Under the pieces are notes generated by a model, which saw nothing but the letters and a program-made list of their open reading frames with translations, was not told the DNA's origin and searched no databases. This document shows, piece by piece, positions 1 through 11,156 of a DNA stretch of 64,000 nucleotides. Position numbers and translations under genes: made by a program. The DNA comes from Hymenoscyphus infarciens (lineage: Eukaryota; Ascomycota; Leotiomycetes; Helotiales; Helotiaceae): assembly GCA_001414345.1 (NCBI GenBank), contig LLCB01000041.1, forward strand, positions 434,001-498,000, given 5' to 3'. Positions within the stretch are counted from its first letter, which is position 1; each line of letters opens with the position of its first letter.

Positions 1-482
1 CTCCCTACAGTGAAATACTGGGATGGACAAGGCCTTAGGTTCGTACATACCCACATAACCCTTTCCTTTGCCCTTCATTACCCCATACCCCATATTTTCC
101 TCTTCTTTGCCATCCCATATTATCATATTTAGCGATGCAACCCACCTGATACCTTTTTTCAATCATCTGCAGTTCAGAACAAGAAATCAAGCGCTCACAC
201 ACGCTTAGATACGTGCTCAAGGATCGGTCGACGGATCAACTGCTCTTCTGCGTGTTGTTCACGTTGTATTTGAAGGAGGATGTTGATGAACACGGAAATG
301 TGAAGGAGGGTGTTGAGGGGAGCATCCCTTTGGCGCTGCGGGGTGAGGAGGAGAGGAAGAGGTATGAGGCTGGGGCGAACGGAGTGAAAGTTGAGGGGAA
401 GGGTGCGGAAAAGGGGGAGGTGCAGGAGACGAAGAAGGAGAATGAGAAGTTTGAGGAAACTAGGGATGATGATGTTGATTGA
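1..482 (+). CDS. 3' end of an unidentified gene (two terminal exons)
   Basis: A reading frame runs from the left edge to about 38, then a probable intron (39-172, donor GTTCGT, acceptor CTGCAG), then 173 to the TGA ending at 482. The phases match: two bases are carried over the intron. The visible C-terminus has a conserved-looking part (KYWDGQGLS followed by SEQEIKRSHTLRYVLKDRS, then a short hydrophobic stretch LLFCVLFTLYL). It ends in a highly charged Lys/Glu-rich low-complexity tail finishing in DDDVD. I do not recognise the family. The weak donor makes the first exon boundary uncertain, and the 5' part lies outside the window. Confidence 0.5.
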
Positions 483-1454
483 TTTGGGTTCTTGGGGACT
501 GGGTCTCGGGGTTTCGGAGGCGGTTGTGTATGGATTATCGGTGTAAAATGGGGATTGGATGGGAAACGGATGGGGCCAGCTATTACAAGGGATTTGTTAT
601 GGCTGGGGATGGTTCTTGGGGCGGGAGCCAGACCACTGGCTAGTGGAACTGACTGACGACTACGAATACATGAATAATGGGCTTGTAATGATATGAGTGC
701 ATGGATTCGATGTCGGCTTAGAAGATAGCGTTGCTAGGTGCGCTCTTTTTTCTTATAGAACGGGATACACGTATAATCAATTAGAACAAGAGATTCTTTC
801 CCGGATTTGAAGGCCGTTAAGCAACAATGTTTTGAGCTTCAGCCATTGGCCCGCTCCTTCTTTACGTTAATTTTGGAAATAAAAGAATTTTATATTCAAG
901 GAGCGAACAATACTTCAGCTAGTTTCGAGGTCTCTTGCCAACCAGAATTGATTCTCAACCCAACTTGAATGTATCGAATATTGATCATTCTCCTAAATTA
1001 TGTCATACGATACGTTCAGAAAAACGGCTACTCGGAAGTCAAGTACCTTCACGCCATTAAGGGCTCGACTAGATAATAACTTATCAAGGAACTCATCCAA
1101 CAAGGGGAAACAATCTCCATATTTTGGTATACTAGGGAACAGACATACTTCTGGGGCAGAACTACAAGTTGTCTTGATGGCTTCATTGCCACATTTGTTC
1201 CAGTGGCAGGGCAGGGGAATGAAAACAAGAGGACACGAGAATCATTTAAAATGTTATTTCAATTTAACCTTAAAAACCAAGCAGTAGAATTGTACTTAAG
1301 AACAACAAACGAACCAACGCATGTCCAAATTCAGCAAGGTCAAAAACGCCAATCATCCCTCTCCAAATAATCCGGCTTGCAAAAAGTAATCCATCCAATG
1401 TACGTGCAAAACCATACTCCAACAGAAAATATCACAACGCCCAGAACCAATTAT
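483..1454. other. Intergenic, convergent 3' ends
   Basis: About 970 bases between the 3' end of the first gene and the 3' end of the minus-strand BRCT gene, so mostly 3' UTR and spacer. A 95-codon open frame at 1000-1287 has no recognisable domain or splice context and is treated as chance. Nothing else is seen. Confidence 0.5.
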
Positions 1455-4400
1455 TTACCACTGACCACTAACACCTCTGGCAAGTGGAGAACCGACCTTT
1501 GGAGCCCATTGAAGACTCTTTCTTCGTGCAGCCATTAGTCTCATCATGACACTTGGATCCTTCTTCTCACTCAAGAAAGCACTGCCAATTCCAGAGTCGC
1601 TTCCACCTTCATTCTCATCGCCGAGGATGTAAGATTTGCCTTTGGCAGGAGGGGCAGTCTTTTGAACAAGTTGTTGATTGTGCAAGAAGTAAGGTGTCTG
1701 ACCAACAGGCGTTTCGTCTCCGTAAAGTCCATCCTCTCCATATGAAGAAAGCATCTCAGGTGCTGGTGTTGCAGGAATGGGAGAAAGCATAAGAGTTCCG
1801 TCGGCCAACTCGTCGTCGTTTTGGGATGAGGCTGGTGATGGAACCCATTGAACGGATTCACGACGTTTGGACTTTAATGTGTATGGAGTCTCCAAGTTCA
1901 GAAATTCCTTTGTAGGCGACATGTTGGAAGCACGAGGCGTGGCTGAAGGGACAAGAGTACCATTAAGGTTGGCTAATGCACGGGGTTCCATGCTTTTGCG
2001 TCTTCGATGACCTCCACGGGGTACGAGACTGGTATCAACAGCATATGGAGCCTCGTCAACCCATTTGTTCTCACGTTCGCAACTGTGAGATTATTAGCCG
2101 GTATCCAAACGGGTCGGGAGGAAGAAGAAAACATACTCTAAGACCCATCCAACACCAACGCAAGCTACGACACCCCCAGTCTCTCTTACTCTCTCAAGAG
2201 TTCTCTTTCCGCCATCCTTGAAAACAACATGGGTAATTCCAACCTTGCTTCCATCCTCAGCATTTCCATTCCAGTTCCAAGACTTGACACATCGAGCACC
2301 CATTTGCGAGAGAAGCTCGTTGAAAAGAACACTAGCATCAGCTCCTTCAGTTGTGTGAACATCCACGTATACAACCGCTCCCTTCAGGAGAGCAGTGTTG
2401 ATATCACGACGAGGAGTGCGTGATGGTGTTCCAAGATTTGACCACATCGCTGCTTCGTCCTTGGAAGGAGTGGTGCAAGCGTCTTGCATTTCGACATCTT
2501 CACTTTGTGCCTGGGGACGGCGTGGGGTGGTTGGTTTAGTTGGTGAGTATGAGATCACAGTGTTGTTACGTTTGAGGTCACCAGAAGGTCTTTGAACCGG
2601 AAGGCGCGAGATGCTTGCGCTGCGCTTCTTTGGCGAATGACGCATTGGGGTCTCATCTGCTGCAGGCTTGAGAGGAACCTTAGAGACCGTATGGCATACT
2701 CTCTCGGATAAGACACGCTTAGGTGTTGAGAATACCGGTGCAGCTGGTGGGAGAAGTGACAACAATGCCGGATCGATAGGCGTATCATTTTCGTTGCCGT
2801 ACTCTTGGCTAGCCTCGGAAAGCGTGGCTTCAATCTCCTCTTGCTCTTCAACGGCGGCCTCAAGTGCCTCAATATCCTCAGGCTCAAGAAGGGACATCTC
2901 ATCGGCTTCCATGGCGAGATCCAAATCCTCGTCGTCTGGTTCAGCGGGGGGGAAATTCTCTTCTAGAATATCTGGTTCCACTTGCTCTACTTCAGGCTGT
3001 GCTTCGGGCTCCGAAGCTAGCTCATCACGAACGGACATCTCGTCGTCAAAGTATGTACTCTTAACAGGAGAGGGTTGCGCAGACACAGTGACCGCTGAAA
3101 TTTCAGCATGGTAGTTGATGTTGGTGGGGATGGATTGATGTTCATCTTCATCTGATTCCGCCTTCTCAGGACTGGCAGCCATCCAGTCGCTCAGTTGTCG
3201 AGCCAATGGAGTGAAACCAAGTTTCTCCGTGCAGGACGGTGTCCTTTCTGATGAATAGCGAACAGTCTTTGCAGTCCTTGGCGTCTTGGCAATTGCAGTA
3301 AAAGGTGTAGAAGGATACGATTCAAAATCGTGAGAAGAAGTCCTGAATCCCGAGAATGGACCTGGTGCAGCGAGCTCATCTTCCGAGTCCGAATCTTGGA
3401 ACGGGTTCTCATCTTCCTCACAAGAAGCATACGTGCCAGTGCTGTATCGTGATGGAGAAGCGGGAGGGGTTGTTGATTCAAATGCGGCGACATCTTCAAC
3501 AACAATCAACTCGGAAGCTTCTTCACTCTCAGGTATTTCGGCAGAATCAAGTACCATCATTTCGTCGGTAGACTCGGGCTCTGGAATAGATGTTTCTACA
3601 GGCTCGGTCATCTCTCCGGATGATGCAGCGCTTGGGTGGACGTCGCGGGGTACAATGGAAGACAATCGACCGGAGAATTCAAGATTCATTTCGGCAGGAG
3701 ACTTTGGTAGCTCGGCTTCCTCGCTGACTGTTGGAATATCTTTTGCAAGTGGCTTTGCAATACTAGCATGTGCCATATCGCTTGGAGGAGGAACACTCTT
3801 GTTGATTGTTCTCGGCGTAGTGAACTTTGACATCTTAAAGGCGCTCACTTTGGGCGTTGAAAATAGATTTCTAGAGTTGGTCGATCGGCTAGGAGAACCA
3901 TTTTCAGAAACCTTCATTGGAGACTGTGGTCGTCTGGCTGGTGAGTGCAATAATGATGCTTTGAAACTTGGCTTGGTAGCTGTGGTAGGGGCCGGGAGTG
4001 ACGGCTTGAAAGGTGATCGAAGGATGGAGTCTCCCAGGGTAACCTTTTGCGGGGGTGCCTTAATGGCGTCGTCTTTGAATGGAGATTGAGGAGGGCGACG
4101 AGCTGGACTACCCATAGCGGATGCTCCAAGATCCCGAGTGACATTGCTGACAGCCTTATGGGCGGACATGGAATTTGTGAAGTCCAACTTCTTTGCCGTG
4201 TTGAAAATGCTTCCTGGTGGCTTGACAGGACTCTTCATGAGTGGCTTCATTGGAGTCTTCTCCGTTGCTGCAAGTTCATCATCGGAAATGTGCCCCCTGG
4301 ATGCTCCGACTTGTGTGGCCTTCTTTGGACTGAGAGGAGACGATTTTTGTTCCTTTTCCTCTGTGGTCGACTTTGCGCGCCCGCGGGTTGCACGAGCAGT

Positions 4401-5006
4401 AGTTGTAGCGACAGCGGCAGCAGGCTTTCGAACAGGCTTCGCTCGAAGACCCGTTGGTGCTTCAGCAGCTTTCGCCTTGCCCTTTGCGCCAGTAGTGACT
4501 GGAAGAACATTTTCCTTGTCGGGTTCTTGGAATTTGACGGTCTTCTTAGGTGGTGCCTTGGTGAGTGCTGTAGCTCTAGTTCGTACCGCTCTTTTCGGCG
4601 CTTCCTCTACGACTGGAGTCTCCTCAGATACCTCAATCTTCTTCGTTCGGCCCCGTAGTGATCTTGTAGGTTCGGGTGGAGGGGCAGGTGTTTCCACCGC
4701 AGCCCTCTTGGGTCGTCCTCTTGTTGTCTTTGGTGCAACAGGTGCAGGTTCATTCATTGCGGGCTCTGGGACCTTCTTGACTCTGCCTCGAGTCGCGCGC
4801 GTGGGTTCTGGTTCGATTGTTTGGGGCATGTCGGCTAGTTCGTCTTGTTCGTCTTCATCGTGAGCTCGGGTCTTGCGTTTTGTTGTCGATGCAGACCGAG
4901 TAAGCTTTGCCTTCGCAGAGGCAGTCGCGATCTTGACGCCAGCATCAGAGGTTTTTGCAGCAGCTCGAGCGCGTGTAACACGCTTAGGGGGCGATTGGTC
5001 GTTCAT
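1455..5006 (-). CDS. Large nuclear protein with a C-terminal BRCT domain
   Basis: Two exons: 5006-2137 and 2082-1455. The intron (2136-2083, 54 bp) has a GTATGT donor and CACAG acceptor. The total is 3,498 nt, giving 1,165 residues. The N-terminal third is basic and carries repeated RGR blocks (TRGRVKK, TRGRPKR, LRGRTKK, TRGRAKS) that resemble AT-hooks. The middle is acidic and disordered with many SP/TP dipeptides (SPARRP, SPFK, TPRT), possible CDK sites. A single BRCT domain lies at about residues 873-975: it begins LLKGAVVYVDVHT and ends with the diagnostic W, WVLDCERENKWVDE, rebuilt across the intron. The tail (SMEPRAL onward) has more SP/TP motifs. BRCT domains bind phosphopeptides in DNA-damage and mitotic proteins, so a chromatin, checkpoint or spindle role is inferred. 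The exact orthologue is not recognised. Confidence 0.85.
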
Positions 5007-5695
5007 TTGTGCCTGGTGGGTTAGTAAAGTGATGCAATTGATGAGAAAAGTAAATTTGCACGCGTCGTGAAATGATGGATGTGGTGGATTAATGAGGTTG
5101 AAGGTCGGCGGCGTGTTGTTGTTATCGTCCCGTTGTCAATGGCAACAATCTGTACTAGTATATTGTGACAAGGAATATTCTTGGCAAAATTCAAGGGCGA
5201 CAGTCACTGGTGAAGATAACTGACGTGAAGAGTAGGATAGTTTCTCCTCCATGTTGATTATGCCTCTGTTTCTCCATCAAACTTTCTTGCTACTTTCAAA
5301 GCATGGCTCTCGAAGGACAGTAAAATTTTCAGTAAATACTTCGAGTACATACCTGCCATCTAGCTCTCGTTTTCCAGAGTAATCCAAAATTGTCCCAACA
5401 ACTTGGAACATTTAAGAATTGTCCCAGATGCTATGAACAACTATTTCTTATTCTTCAAAAGTATAGGGGTCGATAACTTGGATTGCATTAGAAAGCTATA
5501 GTGAAAAGAGCTGTTAACTGCTCCTTTACTGTCCCTTGCGAGCATGGGAATAGATGATACGCAGAAAAGGCAAGTAGACCAAATTTGTCTTCGTTATCCC
5601 CGCCTCCTACTATACAAATAGAATCAATTACTATGACTCTCCCTAGCTTTCCAACAGAATGGCAGAACACAAATGCATCTGAATAACAGTTGAAC
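5007..5695. other. Promoter of the BRCT gene and downstream region of the GH5 gene
   Basis: About 690 bases of ordinary composition between the BRCT gene start (5006, minus) and the stop of the minus-strand GH5 gene (5696). No additional gene is supported. Confidence 0.5.
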
Positions 5696-7436
5696 TCATC
5701 GCTTCAAGCAAGCTTTCACGAGTGAAGTATCAGTCCACGAGATTCCACTCCATACCGGAGTCTCACTCAATTCATAAGTTGCATCAAATCCGCCAGCGCT
5801 CCTAAAATCCAAGTTAGTAAACCGTTAAAGTTTTGTACAAGTAGACTTTCTCACCATCCTACATATCCCAAATAAACGTCGGAGTTTGCACTATGATATG
5901 TGTCAGATTCTTTGCTTAAAAAAATACATCTCAATCATTGATAACATACTCCATAAATCGAAGCTGCTGGCACAAGTACTTGATGCAACTAGCAGTATTC
6001 CCCCCTCCAGTCTCGGTCAAAATAGCTTGACGCTTGTTCGTTCGCAACCATGTTGCAAGTGGTTGAAAAGCTTCGGCAATGTTATCGGTGACGCATTCGG
6101 TGGTTTTACCACCTTTATTGGCATCAAGATATTGGTGGACGTCGAAAATTAAGTTTGCGAAACTTCCGTCAGGGTTTTTAACATTGGATAAGGCAGGGCC
6201 TGAGTTCCATGGGAATGCACCGGCGGAGGAGTAATCGTTTCCTGGGAGATAGACTATCATTTGTTAGTACGTATATTGCCTCGTTACTGATGAATTGTAT
6301 GGCAGTGAAAGCTAGATCGCAATTTCAGGCGGAGAAAATCATTGGCAAAGCCTCAACGGATTTTCTGGGAATTGAATATGGGAACTTGCTCATTTGGGTA
6401 GTTGCTCCAGCATTGCGAATGCCTGTCACAACTTGTTGCAAAGTATCTGCCCATTTTGTGATGTCAACTTCATGTGGTTCGTTCATCTGCGGGATCTTGG
6501 AGTCAGTATACTTCATTTGAAGAGTAGAAGGAGCAAGAATTTTGGGGACTTTTATAGAAAATTCAAGAATGAGGAATGTCTCAGCTACGGGCATTACTTA
6601 AAAAGCTGTGTACTCACCAATCCAAAAGCCACATTGGGGTTGCTTTTGTACTTCGTGGCCAATTGTGTCCTAGAAAAAGAGTCGATCACCATACAGTCTT
6701 AAGTCTCAAAAGACGAGCGAGCCGACATAAATTGGAAAAAGAGGAAAAAGAGACATTACATACCATAAGCTTACGAACTGAGCATTCGACGGTCCACCTT
6801 GCCCCACGATCTTGTTGTCCCATCTCGCGTAACTGTGGATATCTACAATACACACAGTTGAAGAACTAGTCTTGAGACATTCTTGAACTAGCTGGTCGTA
6901 TTTCCCAAGATTTCCAGCGTCGAGCGTTCCCCCAAGATTGTAACCTGTGAGATATTGCCAACCGACAGGAAGTCAAAAGATGTTCAAGTGGTCATCTTTT
7001 ACGAAATGGTTCATTTGCCCCTAGTAAGATTACTGAAGTCAGCACTTAGTCTTCACAAAACGACAAAAGGTTCTTCGGGTCGTGGAACATGAAAATTGTC
7101 CAGGAAAATCAACATACCGCACCGTCAGCACCCCCAAGAGCGGTAAGAGGCGGATAAGCAGTTTTAATGTCCTGGGCGCCATCGGTATTCATCCCGAAAT
7201 CGAATCCTGCTATGTTGACTCCGGCTAACAATGTATTTAGTTGTTGTCTTGATGAATTTCGGGAAAGAATGGAGCCTACCATATTTTACTGCAGTCCCTC
7301 TCTCAGAAATATCTCTCACTGAAATTTTTCCTCAGTAAACCGTAACTTAAAGCTTCCCCATACATAACGCACCATTGCTAGGATGTGCCACTACACCGCC
7401 GACAAGCAAGAGTTCCAAAAGTGTGAAAGTCTTCAT
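5696..7436 (-). pseudogene. Secreted GH5 endo-beta-1,4-glucanase with one internal stop
   Basis: Nine exons were rebuilt by phase: 7436-7373, 7318-7280, 7224-7118, 7020-6764, 6669-6618, 6486-6390, 6253-5950, 5890-5855 and 5801-5696, totalling 1,062 nt (353 residues). A signal peptide (MKTFTLLELLLVGGVVAHP) leads straight into the catalytic domain, with no CBM1. GH5 landmarks are present: GVNIAGFDFG, GQMNHFVKDDHLNIF, GWQYL, VDIHSYARWD, the acid/base Glu in MNEPHE (about residue 176), the nucleophile Glu in LTETGGG (about 286), and a C-terminus WTDTSLVKACLKR. The layout matches Trichoderma EGII/Cel5A-like cellulases (subfamily 5_5). One defect is visible: TGA at 6973-6975 (codon 86) where the family has Arg in FRLPVGW, a single C-to-T change from CGA. 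Intron 6 starts with GC (GCAAGT). All other sites and frames are intact, so inactivation looks recent, unless this is a sequencing error or readthrough. Confidence 0.88.
6973..6975 (-). other. Premature TGA codon in the GH5 gene
   Basis: On the minus strand the codons read ATC TTT TGA CTT CCT. The expected residue is the conserved Arg of the FRLPVGW block, coded CGA in a one-step precursor. It truncates the enzyme before both catalytic glutamates. Confidence 0.85.
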
Positions 7437-8289
7437 ATTTTTCCACCGAGGTGTTGTATGAAGCTCGACTTGGGAACTAGTAAAGGATTGTTGAACATAT
7501 AGTGGTTAAAAGAGTGACTTGTTGAACTGGAACTAGGACAGAAAGAAAGGGTAAAAAGAGTGACTGAAAAAAGTAGGGCATGAGAGCGAAGGGAAGTTGA
7601 TCCTATATACGAAGAGCGTCTTCACTAATCAAATTCGTTTCTCGTTCCTTCTCGTTAGGCCGGAATCAGCAAAAATCTCAAATATGTCGTGCATCCTTCG
7701 TATACCCACTTGACTCCCACGGCATCCTACCTACCCATCCTACCTACCGGTATTCCTGCGCGAATCGCACGTTATTACCCAAACCACTCGTAAATCGTAG
7801 ATCATAAATAAACTCGGGTTGTTAACAAAACCAAAAATTCCACGACTTTTTAAATGATTGAAATGATAGGAAGATAAATCATTTGTCAACCTCCCAGCTC
7901 CCCCTCGCTTGTTTGGCGTCGCCCCTAAAGATTGTCTATAGATAGAAATCTTACAAGAGGTTCTACAAGAGGAAATGAAGGATACGAGCGAGATACAACA
8001 CCGAGTTGCGACGAGCGAGTATAGAGAAACACCGTAAAAACTCGTTTAGGACGTGTGAGTATATATTGCTAGAGCAATTTCACTGCTAAAAAAGACGTCG
8101 AAATTCAAAGATGTTTCGCAACTTCAAGAAAGAGGCGCAGTGTGGCCGAGGATTGCTCCAAAACGTGACTTTCTCTCCTGAAACGTGATAGGAGAAAGAG
8201 TAAATTACATCCAAACAACAAGAAGTAGCTTATCTAGGAGAGAAATCAGAGCTGTCTAGGGAGAAAAAGCATTGGACAAGTAGCTATTC
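7437..8289. other. Promoter region of the GH5 gene
   Basis: About 850 non-coding bases. On the minus strand a TATA-like GTATATAGG lies near 7600, about 160-170 bases upstream of the GH5 ATG. A short duplicated block (CATCCTACCTACC) occurs at about 7722-7750. No gene is supported. Confidence 0.4.
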
Positions 8290-8694
8290 ACGCGGGTGAC
8301 AGACCTCTTGGCACACCAAAACTAACACTTCTTTTTCACAAATATAGTTATAACACATGTAATTTATAGTATAAAAGTCTAAAATAAATCTATTAGCTTA
8401 TTATTTAACTCTCTATATTAATAGAATTCTATAAAACCTACACTGAATAGTTTATAAACTTTTACTTAATATTATTCTAGTTTTCTAAAATAAGCTTCTT
8501 AGTAGTTATATCGTTATAGTTTACTATAAAGGTGCTAGTTTAAGAGCTTATAAGAAGCTAAAAAAAGAGCTTATTCTACTTAGTGGGTCTACTTTATACT
8601 CTTTAACTACATCTATAACTTGTTATTAAGGTAAATTAAGATATAAAAAGAATAGAGGTAGATTTTGGTGTGCCAACAGGTCTGTCACCCGGGT
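8290..8694. mobile_element. 405-bp MITE-like element with 7-bp target duplication
   Basis: Terminal inverted repeats of about 30 bp begin ACSCGGGTGACAGACCT and continue through TTGGCACACCAAAA, with two mismatches between the ends. The element is flanked by a perfect direct repeat GCTATTC at 8283-8289 and 8695-8701. The interior is very AT-rich with no ORF, as expected for a RIP-mutated non-autonomous DNA transposon. A 7-8 bp duplication would suit a hAT-type origin, but the TIR does not begin with the usual CAG, so the superfamily is left open. Confidence 0.8.
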
Positions 8695-9058
8695 GCTATT
8701 CTACCCTTTCACCCTCTGCCACATGACCTTCTTTCTTGACCTCTCATTGGTGGGGGGATGGCGAGCTTTTCCTTTCTAGCCCTCTGGAAAAACTTACAAG
8801 TAAGTGCTCTAAAAATTTGAAAACTTTCCAATATTAAACTAAATCCTTTAGAACAACAACTTCAGTTGTCTCTAAAATCTGAAACAACGAGAGGAAGTTA
8901 CTGCCGCAGAAGCCGGTTCATCAAGAGTCGCAGACTCAGTGGACTACTAATGCTCTTCCTCTCTATTTTGATTTCGTTCTGATTCTCTTCTCTTATTTTA
9001 CATTCCCGGCTGTCAATAAGAAGAGGTGATGAAAGAAAAAGCAAACTAGTAGTAGCTC
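8695..9058. other. Intergenic spacer between two inverted-repeat elements
   Basis: About 360 bases of normal composition. No ORF, RNA gene or repeat was recognised. Confidence 0.4.
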
Positions 9059-9059
9059 G

Positions 9060-9721
9060 CTGACATTAAAAGTGGCTGTAAACACTTCATCAGGTTCGTA
9101 CCTGCCTGCCCTCATTCTTCTAACTTTCTAGGGTAAAGCAAGTAAATTATCCCAACCACTTGAAGCAATATAGGACCATTAACCCGGGTGTTTTCGAACA
9201 ATCAAGTGTTATTGTTCTAAATTAACTTAGGTAATATCAAGCTGTACTAGAAAGTTGGCGTAACGTGGCTAGTTACTACCACTTTTTCGGCCCACCGCAA
9301 GAGTGGACGAAATATCGCAAGAAGAGCCCTAATGCCTTTTGGCTCTTCAAACCAGGAAATTCGATCTGTTCACTTTTCTTTCGTTCGGGCATCAACCGAA
9401 GAACCGTTTTCGCAATCAAACTATTCGTTCTCGCAATCGTTCCATCCTTAGCCTTTTCACCAACACATCGACTTTGCGCAGAACTTTCCTAGTAGAGAGA
9501 ATACGAGATATAAACCTATGTGGCCTTGCATAGCTTACGTTGAACAACAGGGAATTTCATTACCAAATGCTTTACGACAATTAAACTTGATTGTTCTGAA
9601 ACACCCGGGTTAACTAGTTCTAAGTTTCTAGAATAATTATCTTGAAGTACCCTAGAAAGCTGGAACCACGGTAGATAGGGCAGATGCGAACGCGCGGTAT
9701 TTACTGCCGCTTTTACTGTCA
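9060..9721. mobile_element. Long-TIR foldback/MITE element
   Basis: The left arm starting near 9061 (TGACATTAAAAGTGGCTGTAAA) matches, inverted, the right arm ending near 9720 (TTTACTGCCGCTTTTACTGTCA). Further matches follow inward: CTTTCTAGGGTA at about 9124 and its complement at about 9651, then TTAACCCGGGTGTTTT with AGAACAATCAAG at 9178-9205 and 9588-9615. The arms are about 150 bp with many mismatches. The centre has balanced composition and holds two overlapping open frames with no recognisable domain. Flanking TCG on both sides could be a 3-bp target duplication. Most likely a non-autonomous DNA transposon. Confidence 0.6.
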
Positions 9722-9885
9722 ATCGCGAGGTTAAATAACATCACGAATGTTTCTTACATAGTAGAACCTTGACTTTTTTTCTCTAAAAGCCGAGAAAACC
9801 ATAAGACCCTACCTATAATAAAATGCCATGAAGCAATTCGGTATAGATAAGAGGTGTTTAGCTTAGACTTGTTAAGAGGCGAGAT

Positions 9886-10266
9886 GTTAACACTCGGATC
9901 TCGTCTGAAGCAGGATTCTGGATTTTAAGATGATCTTAGAATTCGAGAAGAATCCGGATTTTATTCTTTTTAGCATAGGTCAGGTCTCGAAAAATTAGCG
10001 GGGTATATAGGGGGTATATATAGAGGGTGTATACTAATAATAAACCGAACAATAAAATATAGTAGAGGGTAAGTAAGTATCAAAAGGCACTAAAAAAGGT
10101 CGTCATATTTGAGGGACGTAGTAGTGAATTTTATTTGTGAAAACACGGATATACCTCGAAAGCTGTAACTGGGTTTCTAAATAAGGATTTCGGTTCTAGA
10201 ATTGAATTCGGATCTTAAAGTATGGAATTCGCTTGTCAAATCTGATAGGATCCGAGTATTAGGATT
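9886..10266. mobile_element. Possible small inverted-repeat element
   Basis: TAACACTCGGATC near 9888 is matched inverted by GGATCCGAGTATTA near 10246-10262, with scattered similarity inward (ATTTTAAGATGATC against GATCTTAAAGTATGG). The interior is non-coding with short G/A-rich runs. No clear target duplication was found. It could be a diverged MITE. Confidence 0.4.
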
Positions 10267-11156
10267 TATACTTTTGGTGGTGAAACCTGAAACCTGCATT
10301 TTATGCACGAGCTAAACCCCCTCGAAGCTAGCACACCGAGATAGAACCTAATTCGAAAGGCGCAGCCTCGCAACAATCATTGCTTACAATTTACAATCAT
10401 CGTCCAATCATGCTTACTAATTCTGTTGCCACCCCAACTTCCGGGTTTCCCAATTGTCTCTAATGGGCGGAAGTACTCGAGCGGTTCAATTGCTTCGCTG
10501 CGCCTATTATCCGATTGAAGTTGTGCATATTTGTGACCACCCTTCATTGACACCGCCACTCTTATACATATTTTATGAATTCACACTCGAGTAAGTGTAG
10601 TGTTTCTGGTGGTTCAGAAAAACAGAAAAACGCTTTTGCAGTCAGTCAGCGCTAGTGCGGGATAACCGGGGAGAGCCAAGTACTCAATTTAAGTCAGCAG
10701 CTGAGCCGATCGGCAATCAACTCCACAGTAAGTTTTGACAAACTCTTTATATAGCGATGTGTTGTTCCCTTTGTTCTGTGTTGTTCCCTTTGTTCTGTGT
10801 TGTTCCCAAGCTTTGTTTGTTATATTGTCTTACTATTACTCTCTGTACCACTTCATCTATTAAGCTTGACGCCACCAAATCGTCAAGCCAGTTCGCGTTC
10901 AATAGGTTACTTATTAAACCCTGCAACAACTCCACCTTCGGACTTTGAGACGATCTCCCGCGCCGCACTGGGACTGGGACGGGAACGCATGAAACACCGC
11001 AAGAGTCCTGTCCTGCCTCCTGCGTCATAAAAATACTAATCCTCCCCGTCGCATTTCGCTGTTTTCCGAAGGCCATTGAAATACGGAACGGTGGGGAAAG
11101 TCTTTTTCGACCTATTTCTTTTCTTTTTCTTTCCTAAAAAAAAACAACAATCAATC
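10267..11156. other. Upstream region of the phospholipase gene
   Basis: Non-coding. It contains a TATATA run near 10749-10754, a 19-bp tandem repeat listed separately, and a pyrimidine-rich stretch (TTTCTTTTCTTTTTC) just before the ATG at 11157, typical of strongly expressed fungal genes. Confidence 0.4.
10759..10807 (+). repeat. 19-bp tandem repeat, about 2.6 copies
   Basis: GTGTTGTTCCCTTTGTTCT is present twice in full and then GTGTTGTTCCC. The copies are identical. It lies about 350-400 bases upstream of the phospholipase start. Confidence 0.85.

Noticed and set aside
1000..1287. 95-codon open frame between two convergent genes
   Set aside because: No domain, no splice context, and position in 3' flanking DNA; probably chance.
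2555..4863. Several long plus- and minus-strand open frames overlapping the BRCT gene
   Set aside because: They are shadows of the well-supported minus-strand coding frame and have low-complexity content.
9265..9533. Overlapping open frames in the inverted-repeat element
   Set aside because: No recognisable domain in either frame and no splice signals; not called as genes.
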